Assembly (NCBI RefSeq): GCF_002221505.1 | Contig: NZ_CP011036.1 | Location: 682,001 to 746,000, forward strand | Length of the DNA stretch: 64,000 nucleotides | From: Pseudoalteromonas nigrifaciens | GTDB taxonomy: Bacteria > Pseudomonadota > Gammaproteobacteria > Enterobacterales > Alteromonadaceae | Reading direction: 5' to 3' | Part shown: one piece after another, positions 1 through 9,433 of the stretch | Position numbering within the stretch: position 1 is the first letter of the stretch | How the letters are laid out: the number at the start of each line of letters is the position of its first letter | Position numbers and translations under genes: made by a program | The notes under the pieces: model-generated | Databases searched by the model: none | What the model saw: only the letters and a program-made list of their open reading frames with translations | Told to the model about the DNA's origin: nothing

Positions 1-1683
1 CGCGTTGTTGTCACTTAAATGATGGGCTAGGGCATAATTGGCTAATACTTGCTGGCTGCGCTGAATACCTAAAAAGGTCTGTAGCAGTATTTTAAAGTCG
101 TATACCGTGGCTTTAACATCTTTATTTAAACGCTTTGATAAAATAGTCTGATCTTTTGGGTTAACAAATGCAGCAGCCTGAATTTTATCAATTAATCGCT
201 CCTCAGCCCCTAACGAAAAGCTAATATAACAACCTATGTTAGCAAATAACGCAATCAGCGTGCCGCGGGTCATAAGGGTTTGTTGTAGCTCGTTATTTAG
301 CGTGTTGCCAGCATCTAAAATAGGCAGCATTAAAAACAGCACCCAGCATATAAAGCCTGCAAGTAAGCCCGCATAAACGCCATAAGCATGGCCTTTTCGC
401 CAATATAAACCACCTACAATAGCGGGTAATAATTGGGTTACTAACGAAAATGCCACCAAGCCCATGCTCGCTAATGCACTTCCGTGACCAAACCAATGCT
501 GATAAAAATAAGCCAAGGTTAAAATACCGGCAATAGCAAAGCGTCGTACTAATAGTATTCTCGATCTATAGCTGGTGGTTATTAAGTTGCGTTTAAATTT
601 GCGACGCAGTATTAGGGGCAGTACTACATCGTTTGAAATCATAGTACTTAAAGTGAGTGTTGCTACCACTATCATAGCAGTGGCAGCCGACAAGCCACCA
701 ATAAAAACGAAGGTGGTTAAAAAGGCATTATAGTGCAGCATTGGCAGGGCTAAAACAAAGCTGTCGGGTGAAAAGCTACGGCCTATTTCTGGGTGAATAG
801 CGGCAGTTGCTATTGGAAAAATCATTGCTGCGGTAAGTAATAAGTACAGTGGAAACGCCCAGCGCGCGGTAAATAAATGACGCTTGTCTTGATTGTCGAC
901 CACGGTCACATGAAACTGACGCGGTAGGCAAATAATAGCCGCCGCAGCCATTAATGACTGGCCAATAAAGTTAAAACTAAAAAAGTCAAAGTCGGCCCAG
1001 TGTGTCCACAAAGGCTCGTCTACTTGATTAGCATAAGACTCAGGTAAGTTAAATAAAGAATACACAGCCAGCCCAGCCACCGCCATGAGTGCAATTAATT
1101 TTATGAGAGATTCAAACGCTACAGCAAGCATTAGCCCTGAACGATATTCAGTGACATCAACTTTTCGAGTGCCAAAAAATATCGCAAATAACGCCATAAT
1201 TAAGGTTGCCGACAGGGCGACTATATCTCCAGATATTTTATTACTTGTTTGTAGCAGTAAAAAGCTCGAACTGAGCGCTTTTAATTGCAGCGCAATATAC
1301 GGAATAGTCGCTAATAGCGCGATTAAAGTCACCATAATAGCGGTGGTTTGGCGCTTGCCATAACGGGCAGAAATAAAGTCGGCAATGGTGGTAATATTTT
1401 GCTTTTTACTCACTAAAACTAATTTACGTAAAAAGCCTTGGCCGAAAAAAAATAATAATGCGGGGCCTAGTAATATTGGCAAAAAACTCCAACTGCTTGT
1501 GGCTGCAGTTCCTACCGAGCCGTAGTAGGTCCAAGATGTACAATAAATGCCCAGTGAAAATGCATACACAAAAGGATGATGACTAATACGCTTAGCCAAA
1601 GGCGTGGTTTTATCGCCCCAACTTGCGAGCCAAAACAGCACTCCTATATAGCTCAAAGCAACAAAAATTAGTACGGCAGTCAT
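1..1683 (-). CDS. Sodium/solute symporter-domain sensor histidine kinase (CrbS/CbrA-like), 3' part missing
   Basis: Reading the minus strand from the ATG at 1683 gives 561 codons without a stop, so the gene runs off the left edge. The visible part is a multi-span membrane domain of the sodium:solute symporter type. It begins MTAVLIFVALSYIGVLFW and contains the segment TSWTYYGSVGTAA, typical of the N-terminal domain of CbrA/CrbS sensor kinases. The last visible residues are polar and leave the membrane domain, as expected before PAS, kinase and possibly receiver domains. CrbS-type kinases control acetate assimilation in related bacteria. The divergent placement against a two-subunit acetate-type symporter (2086-4084) supports that role, but the ligand is inferred. 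A plain symporter is the alternative, made less likely by the N-terminal sequence. Confidence 0.75.
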   Translation of the reverse strand, partial: MTAVLIFVALSYIGVLFWLASWGDKTTPLAKRISHHPFVYAFSLGIYCTSWTYYGSVGTAATSSWSFLPILLGPALLFFFGQGFLRKLVLVSKKQNITTIADFISARYGKRQTTAIMVTLIALLATIPYIALQLKALSSSFLLLQTSNKISGDIVALSATLIMALFAIFFGTRKVDVTEYRSGLMLAVAFESLIKLIALMAVAGLAVYSLFNLPESYANQVDEPLWTHWADFDFFSFNFIGQSLMAAAAIICLPRQFHVTVVDNQDKRHLFTARWAFPLYLLLTAAMIFPIATAAIHPEIGRSFSPDSFVLALPMLHYNAFLTTFVFIGGLSAATAMIVVATLTLSTMISNDVVLPLILRRKFKRNLITTSYRSRILLVRRFAIAGILTLAYFYQHWFGHGSALASMGLVAFSLVTQLLPAIVGGLYWRKGHAYGVYAGLLAGFICWVLFLMLPILDAGNTLNNELQQTLMTRGTLIALFANIGCYISFSLGAEERLIDKIQAAAFVNPKDQTILSKRLNKDVKATVYDFKILLQTFLGIQRSQQVLANYALAHHLSDNNA

Positions 1684-2085
1684 GTATTTATTAAACCTTT
1701 TTGAATATGCACTCAACTAGCATGGACTATACACAATACCAGAGCTTGAATTAAGTGTGGGTGCGATATTTATTTATAAGTTTAAGCTGTTGTTTTTAAT
1801 TGCTATTTATAAACATTAAATTATAGCAATACAGTATAAGACTAATGTCGCATGCAATCTAAATTTTATCAAAATGTTAACTGGTGGGATCTGAATAAAG
1901 TTTTAAATAGCTGAAAAATAATGCTTTTTAATTTTAATATCAGCTAAACACTGGTTTTTCGCCAAAAGGTTAACAGGCTGTTACGACTATGGTCGCAATT
2001 CAATATTTGCATTGCGTTGCTAAATTGGTAGATGAAAAATAAACCACTCATTACTTTTTAGTGATGCTTAAAGGGGAAAATAAAA
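1684..2085. promoter_or_regulatory. Divergent control region, kinase / symporter operon
   Basis: This 402-base AT-rich stretch separates two divergent transcription units, so it must hold both promoters. I see a repeated TATTTATAA word near 1768 and 1803 but no convincing operator or conserved RNA. A reasonable ribosome-binding site (AAAGGGGAA) precedes the ATG at 2086. Confidence 0.5.
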
Positions 2086-2349
2086 ATGGCTTTTAAAGAT
2101 GAAGAACAAGCAAAAGCTTATTGGGCGGAAAATATTTCACTGTTATTTAAATTATTAGCAGTGTGGTTTGTCGTGTCATTTGGTTTTGGCATATTACTGG
2201 TTGATGTACTTAATGAAGTACGTTTTTTTGGGTTTAAACTTGGCTTCTGGTTCTCCCAGCAAGGTTCAATTTATACCTTTGTGGCTTTGATTTTTGTGTA
2301 CGTAGTCAAAATGAATACGTTAGATAAAAAATATGGCGTAGACGAATAG
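2086..2349 (+). CDS. DUF4212 small subunit of sodium/solute symporter
   Basis: An 87-residue membrane protein with two hydrophobic spans (about residues 18-42 and 55-75), of the DUF4212 family. Members are encoded directly upstream of a large symporter subunit and are thought to be its small partner. Here the partner starts only 10 bases after the stop codon, with AGGAGC as its ribosome-binding site, so the two are almost certainly co-transcribed and probably form one inner-membrane complex. The charged N terminus (KDEEQAKAYWAENI) is typical of the family. The substrate is not visible in the sequence. Confidence 0.9.
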   Translation: MAFKDEEQAKAYWAENISLLFKLLAVWFVVSFGFGILLVDVLNEVRFFGFKLGFWFSQQGSIYTFVALIFVYVVKMNTLDKKYGVDE

Positions 2350-2359
2350 GAGCTAAGCA

Positions 2360-4084
2360 ATGGATGTTCAAACACTCACGTTTTTAATTGTTGGTTTAAG
2401 CTTCGCGCTTTATATCGGCATTGCAATTTGGGCCCGAGCGGGTTCAACTAAAGAGTTTTATGTAGCGGGCGGCGGCGTACCTCCTTTAGCTAATGGTATG
2501 GCAACCGCTGCCGATTGGATGAGCGCGGCGTCGTTTATTTCAATGGCGGGTATTATTTCGTTTGCGGGTTACGACGGCGGCGTTTACTTAATGGGGTGGA
2601 CAGGTGGTTATGTATTACTTGCCATGTGTTTAGCGCCTTACTTACGTAAATTCGGCAAGTTTACTGTGCCAGACTTTATTGGCGACCGTTACTACTCACG
2701 TACCGCACGTTTAGTTGCTATTTTTTGTGCCATATTCATTTGTTTTACCTACATTGCAGGGCAAATGCGTGGTGTAGGCGTGGTTTTTTCTCGCTTTTTA
2801 GAAGTAGAAATTGAAACCGGTGTATACATAGGTATGGTTATTGTATTCTTTTATGCTGTTTTAGGTGGTATGAAAGGTATTACTTATACGCAGGTTGCAC
2901 AGTATTGTGTGCTGGTATTTGCTTACTTAGTACCGGCCATTTTTATCTCTATGATGATGACAGGTCACTTCCTGCCACAAACTGGTTTTGGTGCCACACT
3001 GATTGGCGGAGAAGGTGCTTATGTGCTTGATAAGCTAGATGGCATAAGTTCGCAATTGGGCTTTTCTCAGTATACCGAAGGCTCTAAGAGTATGATTGAT
3101 GTATTTGCTATTACCGGTGCATTAATGGTGGGTACTGCAGGTTTACCACATGTAATTGTTCGCTTTTTCACTGTACCTCGCGTTAAAGATACGCGTATAT
3201 CAGCGGCATGGACCTTAGTGTTTATTGCTATTGTTTATACTACAGCACCAGCAGTTGCTGCATTTGCTCGCGTAAACATGGTTGATACTATTAACGGTAA
3301 AGATGGTAGCGGTACAGAGTATGCACAAGCACCAACGTGGATCAAAAACTGGGAACGTACCGGCTTAATTACCTTTAATGATAAAAATGGTGATGGCAAA
3401 ATGTTTTACACTTCAGGCAGCATTGACGATCCAAACAGTGCTAATGAAGTAGATGTTGACCGCGATATTATGGTACTTGCTAATCCTGAAATTGCTAACT
3501 TACCAGCATGGGTTATTGCCCTAGTTGCTGCCGGTGGTATTGCAGCAGCATTATCAACAACCGCAGGTTTACTGTTAGTTATTTCTACCTCCGTATCGCA
3601 CGATTTACTCAAGCGAACCCTTAAGCCCAATATTAGCGATAAGCAAGAGTTACTCGCAGCGAGGTTAGCTGCCATGGTCGCTATTGTTATATCCGCCTAC
3701 TTTGGGATTAACCCGCCAGGGTTTGTGGCATCGGTGGTCGCATTTGCCTTCGGCTTAGCGGCAGCGAGTTTCTTCCCAGCTATTATTATGGGTATATTCT
3801 CTAAAGCAATGAACAGAGAAGGCGCAATTGCTGGCATGGTAACGGGTATTAGTTTTACCGCCGGTTATATTATTTACTTTAAGTTTGTTAGCCCAGAGCT
3901 TAATAGTGCCGAGCATTGGTTTTTAGGTATTTCGCCTGAAGGTATTGGCTTAGTAGGTATGATAATTAACTTTGCAGTTGCTGCAATAGTACTTAAATTT
4001 ACTAAACCGACACCACTGGAAATTCAGCAGTTGGTTGAAGGTATTCGTAATCCTAAAGGATCTAGTGAAGCTCACGATCACTAA
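2360..4084 (+). CDS. Large subunit of sodium/solute symporter (ActP-like, acetate-type)
   Basis: A 574-residue multi-span transporter of the SSS family. The N terminus carries the family signature around GSTKEFYVAGGGVPPLANG, followed by ATAADWMSAASF, as in acetate permease ActP and the DUF4212-linked subgroup. It differs from E. coli ActP in a long hydrophilic insertion (about residues 315-375, including an acidic DKNGDGK stretch) between membrane segments. It is coupled to the small subunit upstream and ends at a strong terminator at 4117. Likely role: Na+-driven uptake of acetate or another short organic acid. The substrate is inferred from the family and from the CrbS-like kinase next door. 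Confidence 0.88.
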   Translation: MDVQTLTFLIVGLSFALYIGIAIWARAGSTKEFYVAGGGVPPLANGMATAADWMSAASFISMAGIISFAGYDGGVYLMGWTGGYVLLAMCLAPYLRKFGKFTVPDFIGDRYYSRTARLVAIFCAIFICFTYIAGQMRGVGVVFSRFLEVEIETGVYIGMVIVFFYAVLGGMKGITYTQVAQYCVLVFAYLVPAIFISMMMTGHFLPQTGFGATLIGGEGAYVLDKLDGISSQLGFSQYTEGSKSMIDVFAITGALMVGTAGLPHVIVRFFTVPRVKDTRISAAWTLVFIAIVYTTAPAVAAFARVNMVDTINGKDGSGTEYAQAPTWIKNWERTGLITFNDKNGDGKMFYTSGSIDDPNSANEVDVDRDIMVLANPEIANLPAWVIALVAAGGIAAALSTTAGLLLVISTSVSHDLLKRTLKPNISDKQELLAARLAAMVAIVISAYFGINPPGFVASVVAFAFGLAAASFFPAIIMGIFSKAMNREGAIAGMVTGISFTAGYIIYFKFVSPELNSAEHWFLGISPEGIGLVGMIINFAVAAIVLKFTKPTPLEIQQLVEGIRNPKGSSEAHDH

Positions 4085-4116
4085 ATCTATTTGCTTAACA
4101 GGCAATAAAAGTACCA

Positions 4117-4145
4117 AAAGCCCGACTTAAGTCGGGCTTTTTATT
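4117..4145 (+). terminator. Intrinsic terminator after symporter operon
   Basis: A perfect 24-base palindrome at 4117-4140 (arms AAAGCCCGAC and GTCGGGCTTT around TTAA) runs into a T-rich tract. It follows the symporter stop codon by about 30 bases. Confidence 0.9.
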
Positions 4146-4199
4146 TGTTTAATAAATGATTACATTAAACCTTATATAAATCACTTAACGAGCGTAACT

Positions 4200-6038
4200 A
4201 TGAGTGCAGAGCAGCAAGATATAACCCAATTTGTAACTATGCAGGCCCCGTTTAGCATGCTTGAGGCGAGTGCTTGCAGTTATTTTGTAAAGCACCTTGA
4301 TATTGCTTACCTCAACCGTGAAAACCAAGCACAATGGCTGCAAAGTGAGCATCCTAAGTTATTTTTAATTCGCTCAGGCTTATACGATTTAGTGGATAGT
4401 AAAGGCGATATAGTTACGCGTTTAGCACAAGGTGATTATTTTGGTTTTCCATCGTTATTAACCGGTGAGGCGATGCAAAACAGGTTGGAAGTACAAAAAG
4501 AGGGCATAGTGTATATGCTGCCTCAGGAGCCGTTTGATTATTTGCGCCGTGAATATAAACCGTTTGAGCAATATTTTGTTCGCGCTCATGCAAACCGCTT
4601 ACTCTCATCACATTATAAAAGTAAAACTGAAAGCTGGTCGGAGAGAAAAATATCGGAATTAATGACCCGAAAAGCCATTACTTTAACGCCAGATTCGAGT
4701 ATTCGCCACGCGGCAAAACAAATGCAAGAGTATGGTGTGTCATCTATTATGATCACCCAAGATGCGCACTTAGTTGGGGTAGTAACCGACCGCGACTTAC
4801 GTAATCGGGTACTGGCAGATGAAGTTGATCCACAGCAAAGCGTAAGCAGCATAATGACAGCAAAACCCAAGTTTATTTTTGAAAATAACCGGGTTTTTTC
4901 AGCGCTGCACCTAATGCTTAAACATAATATTCATCATATTCCAGTACTTGACGAAAACCACAAACCTTTGGGAATGATCACCAGTACCGATTTATTACGC
5001 CAGCAAAAAAGCGACCCGGTACAACTTATAGGTCGTATTTATAAAGCGCGCGCTATTGTCGATTTAAAACGCTACGCCAAAGAGATCCCAGAGTTGCTAC
5101 GCGGCTTTTCGTACAATATTGACGACATATCGCTAATTGGCAAATTACTCAGTGGCCTAACCGATGCACTCACCTCGCGGCTAATTTATTTGTATCAACA
5201 AGAACATGGAGTAGCACCAAGTAGTTTTAGTTTTATTTGTTTTGGCTCCCAAGCCCGTGAAGAACAAACTCTACATTCAGATCAAGATAATGGCTTATTA
5301 TTACCCGATGGTTTAAATGACGATGAGTTAGCCTACTTTAAAGGCATGGGGGAATATGTTTGCGAAAACTTAGTAGAGTGCGGCATTAGACGTTGCCCTG
5401 GCAATATAATGGCCAGTAGCGAGTTGTGCCGAATGAGTATTAGTGACTGGCGCGAGCGCTTTTTTAAATGGATAAGCAGCCCAACCCCTCAAGCCATGCT
5501 CAACTGTAAAATATTTTTTGATTTACGCTTTATCGAAGGCTCACACACACTTTATAGTAAGTTTTATGAGCAACTTACGCACATGTCACGCAACGAATTA
5601 TTTTACGCCGCCATGGCCAACGACATTGACTCAAACAGCGTGCCTATAGGCTTGTTTAATAATTTTAAAACCGAAAAAACAGAAAAAAACTATAAATATA
5701 TCGACTTAAAAAAACGTGGCGTAGTAATAATTAACGACATAGTGCGTTTATATGCATTAAGAGCGGGGATTCGCCGTGCCAATACCCAAGAGCGTTTAGA
5801 CGCATTGTTAAAACACACTTTACTCAGCAAAGAAGATATTTATAACCTAAAAGATTGCTGGCGTTTTTTAACCCAGCTGCGATTAAGCACGCAAATAAAT
5901 CAAGAAGGGCTGCCCAGTAATTGTATTAACCCCGACCAATTAAACTCTTTAGAGCGCCACCAACTAAAAGAAGCATTTTATCTGGTAAAACAAGCGCAGC
6001 AAGCCGCTGTGTTTAAATTTGCCCGTGGTAGCTTATAG
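4200..6038 (+). CDS. cNMP-binding / CBS-pair / DUF294 nucleotidyltransferase-like protein
   Basis: A 612-residue cytoplasmic protein with three modules. An N-terminal cyclic-nucleotide-binding-like beta-barrel covers about residues 15-125. A pair of CBS domains spans about 155-270 (for example VVTDRDLRNR and MITSTDLLRQ). A DUF294 nucleotidyltransferase-like domain follows from about 310, with the motif GSQAREEQTLHSDQDNG carrying the Gly-Ser and paired acidic residues of Pol-beta-type folds, then the DUF294 C-terminal domain. Such proteins are commonly encoded next to SSS symporters and CrbS-like kinases, as here, and are thought to sense adenine nucleotides. No enzymatic activity is established. 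A terminator separates it from the transporter. Confidence 0.9.
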   Translation: MSAEQQDITQFVTMQAPFSMLEASACSYFVKHLDIAYLNRENQAQWLQSEHPKLFLIRSGLYDLVDSKGDIVTRLAQGDYFGFPSLLTGEAMQNRLEVQKEGIVYMLPQEPFDYLRREYKPFEQYFVRAHANRLLSSHYKSKTESWSERKISELMTRKAITLTPDSSIRHAAKQMQEYGVSSIMITQDAHLVGVVTDRDLRNRVLADEVDPQQSVSSIMTAKPKFIFENNRVFSALHLMLKHNIHHIPVLDENHKPLGMITSTDLLRQQKSDPVQLIGRIYKARAIVDLKRYAKEIPELLRGFSYNIDDISLIGKLLSGLTDALTSRLIYLYQQEHGVAPSSFSFICFGSQAREEQTLHSDQDNGLLLPDGLNDDELAYFKGMGEYVCENLVECGIRRCPGNIMASSELCRMSISDWRERFFKWISSPTPQAMLNCKIFFDLRFIEGSHTLYSKFYEQLTHMSRNELFYAAMANDIDSNSVPIGLFNNFKTEKTEKNYKYIDLKKRGVVIINDIVRLYALRAGIRRANTQERLDALLKHTLLSKEDIYNLKDCWRFLTQLRLSTQINQEGLPSNCINPDQLNSLERHQLKEAFYLVKQAQQAAVFKFARGSL

Positions 6039-6085
6039 CATGGCTGCTTATAAAAAAGCGGCGCACAAAGCGAGTAATAAACATT

Positions 6086-6709
6086 ATGGTTAAGCGCTTA
6101 ATTACCCGTTATTTTAAAAGGCGACAGCTACTGGCACATGCTGCTTTAAAGCAGCGCTACCTAGTGATTGACTTAGAGCTAACAGGGCTTGACGCTAAGC
6201 AGCACGAAATAGTGTCGCTAGCTTGGGTGGTTATAGAAAATCAATGTATAAAAATGAGTCAGTCGCAGCATTTAATTAATAAAGAGGTTAAAAACTTGGC
6301 ACAAAGCCCAGTTTATCACGGCATTAATAATGATAATGTAGCTGCAGGGCAAAGTTTACATAGTATTTTAGAGCACCTTAGTGAGCACTTTAATGACTGT
6401 ATTTTAGTGTTTCATAATGCCATGCTCGACTGGGGTTTTTTAAAACCAGCGCTTAAAAATGCCAATATTACTACGCGGCCAAAACTAATACTCTGCACCT
6501 TACAAATAGAAAAAAAGCGCCTGCAACATCAAGGCGTCGAAATAAAGCAAGATGATTTAACGTTAAACGAATGTCGTAATCGCTACGAACTGCCTAGTTA
6601 TCATTGTCATCACGCACTTACCGACGCACAAGCCACAGCAGAGTTATTTTTGGCGCAGTGCCATCAAATAAGTAGCGGCAGAGGATTAAAAGTGAGGGAG
6701 CTTGCTTAG
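6086..6709 (+). CDS. DEDDh 3'-5' exonuclease (DnaQ/PolC-epsilon-like)
   Basis: A 207-residue protein with the exonuclease motifs in order: IDLELTGLD (motif I, Asp-x-Glu), HNAMLDWGFL (motif II) and HHALTDAQATAELF (motif III, His-x4-Asp). That makes it a DEDDh-type nuclease related to the DNA polymerase III epsilon subunit. It lacks the C-terminal polymerase-binding tail of true DnaQ. It starts 47 bases after the DUF294 gene and is probably in the same operon, a pairing seen in related bacteria. The biological substrate is unknown. Confidence 0.88.
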   Translation: MVKRLITRYFKRRQLLAHAALKQRYLVIDLELTGLDAKQHEIVSLAWVVIENQCIKMSQSQHLINKEVKNLAQSPVYHGINNDNVAAGQSLHSILEHLSEHFNDCILVFHNAMLDWGFLKPALKNANITTRPKLILCTLQIEKKRLQHQGVEIKQDDLTLNECRNRYELPSYHCHHALTDAQATAELFLAQCHQISSGRGLKVRELA

Positions 6710-6975
6710 TTGCTAGCTTTATTTGCTACGATTTAAATCACTACTTTATGCACTCTTAACCTCTTTAATAAATAGTGTTTATGCATTTTAAACACCGTAC
6801 TTGGCTTTTATTTTTATCTGAAAGCTAAGGCTACCATCTGAAAATTAAGCGCTAAATCAAGCTATTTTTGACCTTAGCTTGAAACTATTTTACACTTTCG
6901 TAACCTTATACATATTCTATTAGTATGTTTGTGAGCTTATAAGCTATTCACATCACCCCAAACAATTGAGTTTTT

Positions 6976-8073
6976 ATGCTAACAAAAATATTAAATTCAT
7001 TACGTGTAGGCGCTTTAAGCCTTATGGCAATTTTAACCTTATCGGTGCATGCTCAAAGTGCTTTGCCAGAGACAGGTTTGACCGTTGGTGTAGCGGGGGA
7101 TGCTCCCTTTGTTATACACAATCCCCAAAATAATTCACTAGAGGGGATTTCACTTACAATTTGGGAAAATATAGCCGATAAAAAAAATTGGGAATACCAA
7201 TATAAATATTTTACTACGGTTGATGAGGCACTTACCGCTTTGCAGCAAGGCGAAGTTGATTTACTTGCTGGGCCGATTAGTATTACCTCGGAGCGAGTGG
7301 AAAAGTTTCTGTTTTCTCAGCCTTATTACCAATCGAGTCTTACTATTGCCTCGCGCGATGAAAATGCCAGTATTTGGGGTAAAATAAAACCCTTTTTTAG
7401 CATGCAATTACTAATTGCTGTTGCCATATTTTTATCTTTACTAGCCATTGTTGGGCTGCTCTTTTGGCTTGCTGAGCGCAAACATTCTCCAGAGCAGTTT
7501 CCTGCAGATCCAAAAAGAGGGATAGCTAACGGTATGTGGCTAGCCATAGTGACTATGAGTACAACAGGTTATGGCGACATGGCACCGGTGAGCTTAAAAG
7601 GCCGAGTTGTAGCTGGTTGTTGGATGATTATTTCATTAATTTTTGCTACATCAATGATTGCAGGTATTGCCAGTACTCTTACCGTATCAAGCTTTAGCAG
7701 TTCTACTATTACACAAGTTGAACAATTTCCAGGTAAAAAAATTGCAGCATCAGCAGGCTCGCCAGCTATAGGCTTTATTGAAGAACATCAAGGCCAAAAA
7801 GTATTGGTAAATAACCTAAGCCAAGCCATGGAAAGACTAAAAGATAAAAGTGTTGATGGCGTTGTTTTTGACCGTCCACAATTGTTGTTTTATAAAAATA
7901 AACATAAAGCAGAGAATATTCATATTCCAAGTGCGGAGTATTATAAGCAAGGTTACGGCTTCGCATTTAGAGCCGACAGTAAACTAGTTAACGACGTTAA
8001 CTTAGTTTTATTAAGGCTTGCAGAAGATCAAAAAATTGAACAAATAATGGCAGAGTATTTAGGTGATAAATAA
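6976..8073 (+). CDS. Ionotropic glutamate receptor-like ligand-gated K+ channel
   Basis: A 365-residue protein with the layout of prokaryotic glutamate receptors such as GluR0. It has a signal peptide (about 1-26), the first half of a periplasmic solute-binding domain (about 32-128), a transmembrane helix (about 142-168), a re-entrant pore and selectivity filter TTGYGD at 196-201, a second helix (about 210-238), and the second half of the binding domain (about 245-365). The filter is that of K+-selective channels. An amino acid or similar ligand is expected from the SBP_bac_3-type fold, but its identity cannot be read. It stands alone between the exonuclease and epd. The ribosome-binding site is weak. 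Confidence 0.85.
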   Translation: MLTKILNSLRVGALSLMAILTLSVHAQSALPETGLTVGVAGDAPFVIHNPQNNSLEGISLTIWENIADKKNWEYQYKYFTTVDEALTALQQGEVDLLAGPISITSERVEKFLFSQPYYQSSLTIASRDENASIWGKIKPFFSMQLLIAVAIFLSLLAIVGLLFWLAERKHSPEQFPADPKRGIANGMWLAIVTMSTTGYGDMAPVSLKGRVVAGCWMIISLIFATSMIAGIASTLTVSSFSSSTITQVEQFPGKKIAASAGSPAIGFIEEHQGQKVLVNNLSQAMERLKDKSVDGVVFDRPQLLFYKNKHKAENIHIPSAEYYKQGYGFAFRADSKLVNDVNLVLLRLAEDQKIEQIMAEYLGDK

Positions 8074-8162
8074 CTTTAATAAATGGCTATGGTAATAATT
8101 AAGTTTTAGCTGCTAGGGTGTAGCTATTAATTAGAGTAACACTACATAAAATTTAACTGCTT

Positions 8163-8239
8163 CGGCTATAGCTAAGGTTATTACCTTATATAGCCGAGCC
8201 TCTAGCAGCTTATAAGTTAATATTTAATTTTTAACTTAT
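8163..8239. other. Structured intergenic element with two hairpins
   Basis: Between the channel gene and epd, 8163-8196 forms a hairpin with an 8-bp outer stem (CGGCTATA/TATAGCCG) and a 5-bp inner stem (AAGGT/ACCTT). A second 9-bp hairpin lies at 8212-8220/8231-8239. A further 9-base inverted pair (8108-8116 with 8202-8210) encloses the first hairpin. There is no T-run, so this is not a classical terminator. It could be a processed 3' end, the epd leader or a small RNA. Confidence 0.4.
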
Positions 8240-8358
8240 CATTTATTTAAAGTTTCTAATCGCTCCCTCTTATAATAAAGCTCAAGGTCGATTACAATAC
8301 CGCCATCTAAAAGGCATATTGCCTTTATCTGCACGCAAAAGAGTGGATTTTATATTTC

Positions 8359-9390
8359 ATGGCAATCAAACTTGCAATTAATGGTTTTGGTCGTATTGGT
8401 CGAAATATTGTCCGCGCGTTATACGAATCAGGTTTGAGCAACGAGATAAAAATTGTTGCGATTAACGAACTTGCTGACCCTGAAGCTATTGCTCACTTAT
8501 TAAAATACGACACCTCTCATGGTCGTTTCTCTTTTCCTGTAAAGCTTGGTGAGGACACCATTAGCGTAGCAGGCGATGCTATTGCTCTTTTCTGTGAGCC
8601 AAATCCGGCGGAATTACCTTGGAAAACCTTAGGTGTAGACGTAGTACTTGAATGTACTGGGGTTTATCACTCGCGCGAACATGCACAGCTACATTTAACC
8701 GCAGGCGCTAAAAAAGTGTTGTTTTCGCATCCAGCTGATAACGATGTTGATGCCACTATTGTTTATGGTATTAACGACGATGAGCTAAAACCAGAGCACA
8801 CTATCGTCTCTAATGGTTCGTGTACTACTAACTGTGTAGTGCCGGTTATTAAAGTGTTAGATGATGCATTTGGTATTGAATCGGGTGCTATTACCACAAT
8901 ACATGCCTCGATGAACGATCAGCCGGTAATTGATGCCTACCACCACGATTTACGCCGTACACGCGCAGCCAGCCAATCTATTATTCCAGTTGATACAAAA
9001 CTAGCCCGCGGTATAGACCGTATTTTACCTAAATTTAAAGGCCGCTTTGAAGCCATTGCTGTACGCGTGCCTACTATTAACGTAACGGCTATGGATTTAA
9101 GTGTAACGGTTAATACCGATGTAGATTTAAATGCAGTAAATAACGCGCTTAAAGCACAAGCTAAAGATCGCCTTGAAGGCATTTTAAGTTACACCGCAGA
9201 GCCACTAGTATCGATTGATTTTAATCATGATCCACATTCTTGTATTATAGATGGTACCCAAACACGAGTTAGTCATAAACGACTGATAAAGTTACTAGTT
9301 TGGTGCGATAACGAGTGGGGTTTTGCTAATCGAATGCTCGACACTGCGCGTGCAATGGTCGCGTTAGAAAAAATAACTAATATAAAATAA
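8359..9390 (+). CDS. epd: D-erythrose-4-phosphate dehydrogenase
   Basis: A 343-residue NAD-dependent dehydrogenase of the GAPDH superfamily that oxidises erythrose 4-phosphate to 4-phosphoerythronate, an early step toward pyridoxal phosphate. The NAD-binding motif NGFGRIGR is at residues 8-15, and the catalytic cysteine is Cys155 within SNGSCTTNC. Long stretches follow E. coli Epd rather than GapA (for example [20 protein letters not shown] and [14 protein letters not shown]). Gene order epd-pgk-fba is that of E. coli and relatives. The next gene begins about 43 bases downstream, so all three are probably co-transcribed. Secondary GAPDH activity cannot be excluded. Confidence 0.93.
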   Translation: MAIKLAINGFGRIGRNIVRALYESGLSNEIKIVAINELADPEAIAHLLKYDTSHGRFSFPVKLGEDTISVAGDAIALFCEPNPAELPWKTLGVDVVLECTGVYHSREHAQLHLTAGAKKVLFSHPADNDVDATIVYGINDDELKPEHTIVSNGSCTTNCVVPVIKVLDDAFGIESGAITTIHASMNDQPVIDAYHHDLRRTRAASQSIIPVDTKLARGIDRILPKFKGRFEAIAVRVPTINVTAMDLSVTVNTDVDLNAVNNALKAQAKDRLEGILSYTAEPLVSIDFNHDPHSCIIDGTQTRVSHKRLIKLLVWCDNEWGFANRMLDTARAMVALEKITNIK

Positions 9391-9433
9391 CCGCCTTTTA
9401 TTGGGTTTAGTATCGTTAACTAAGGAGATGTTC

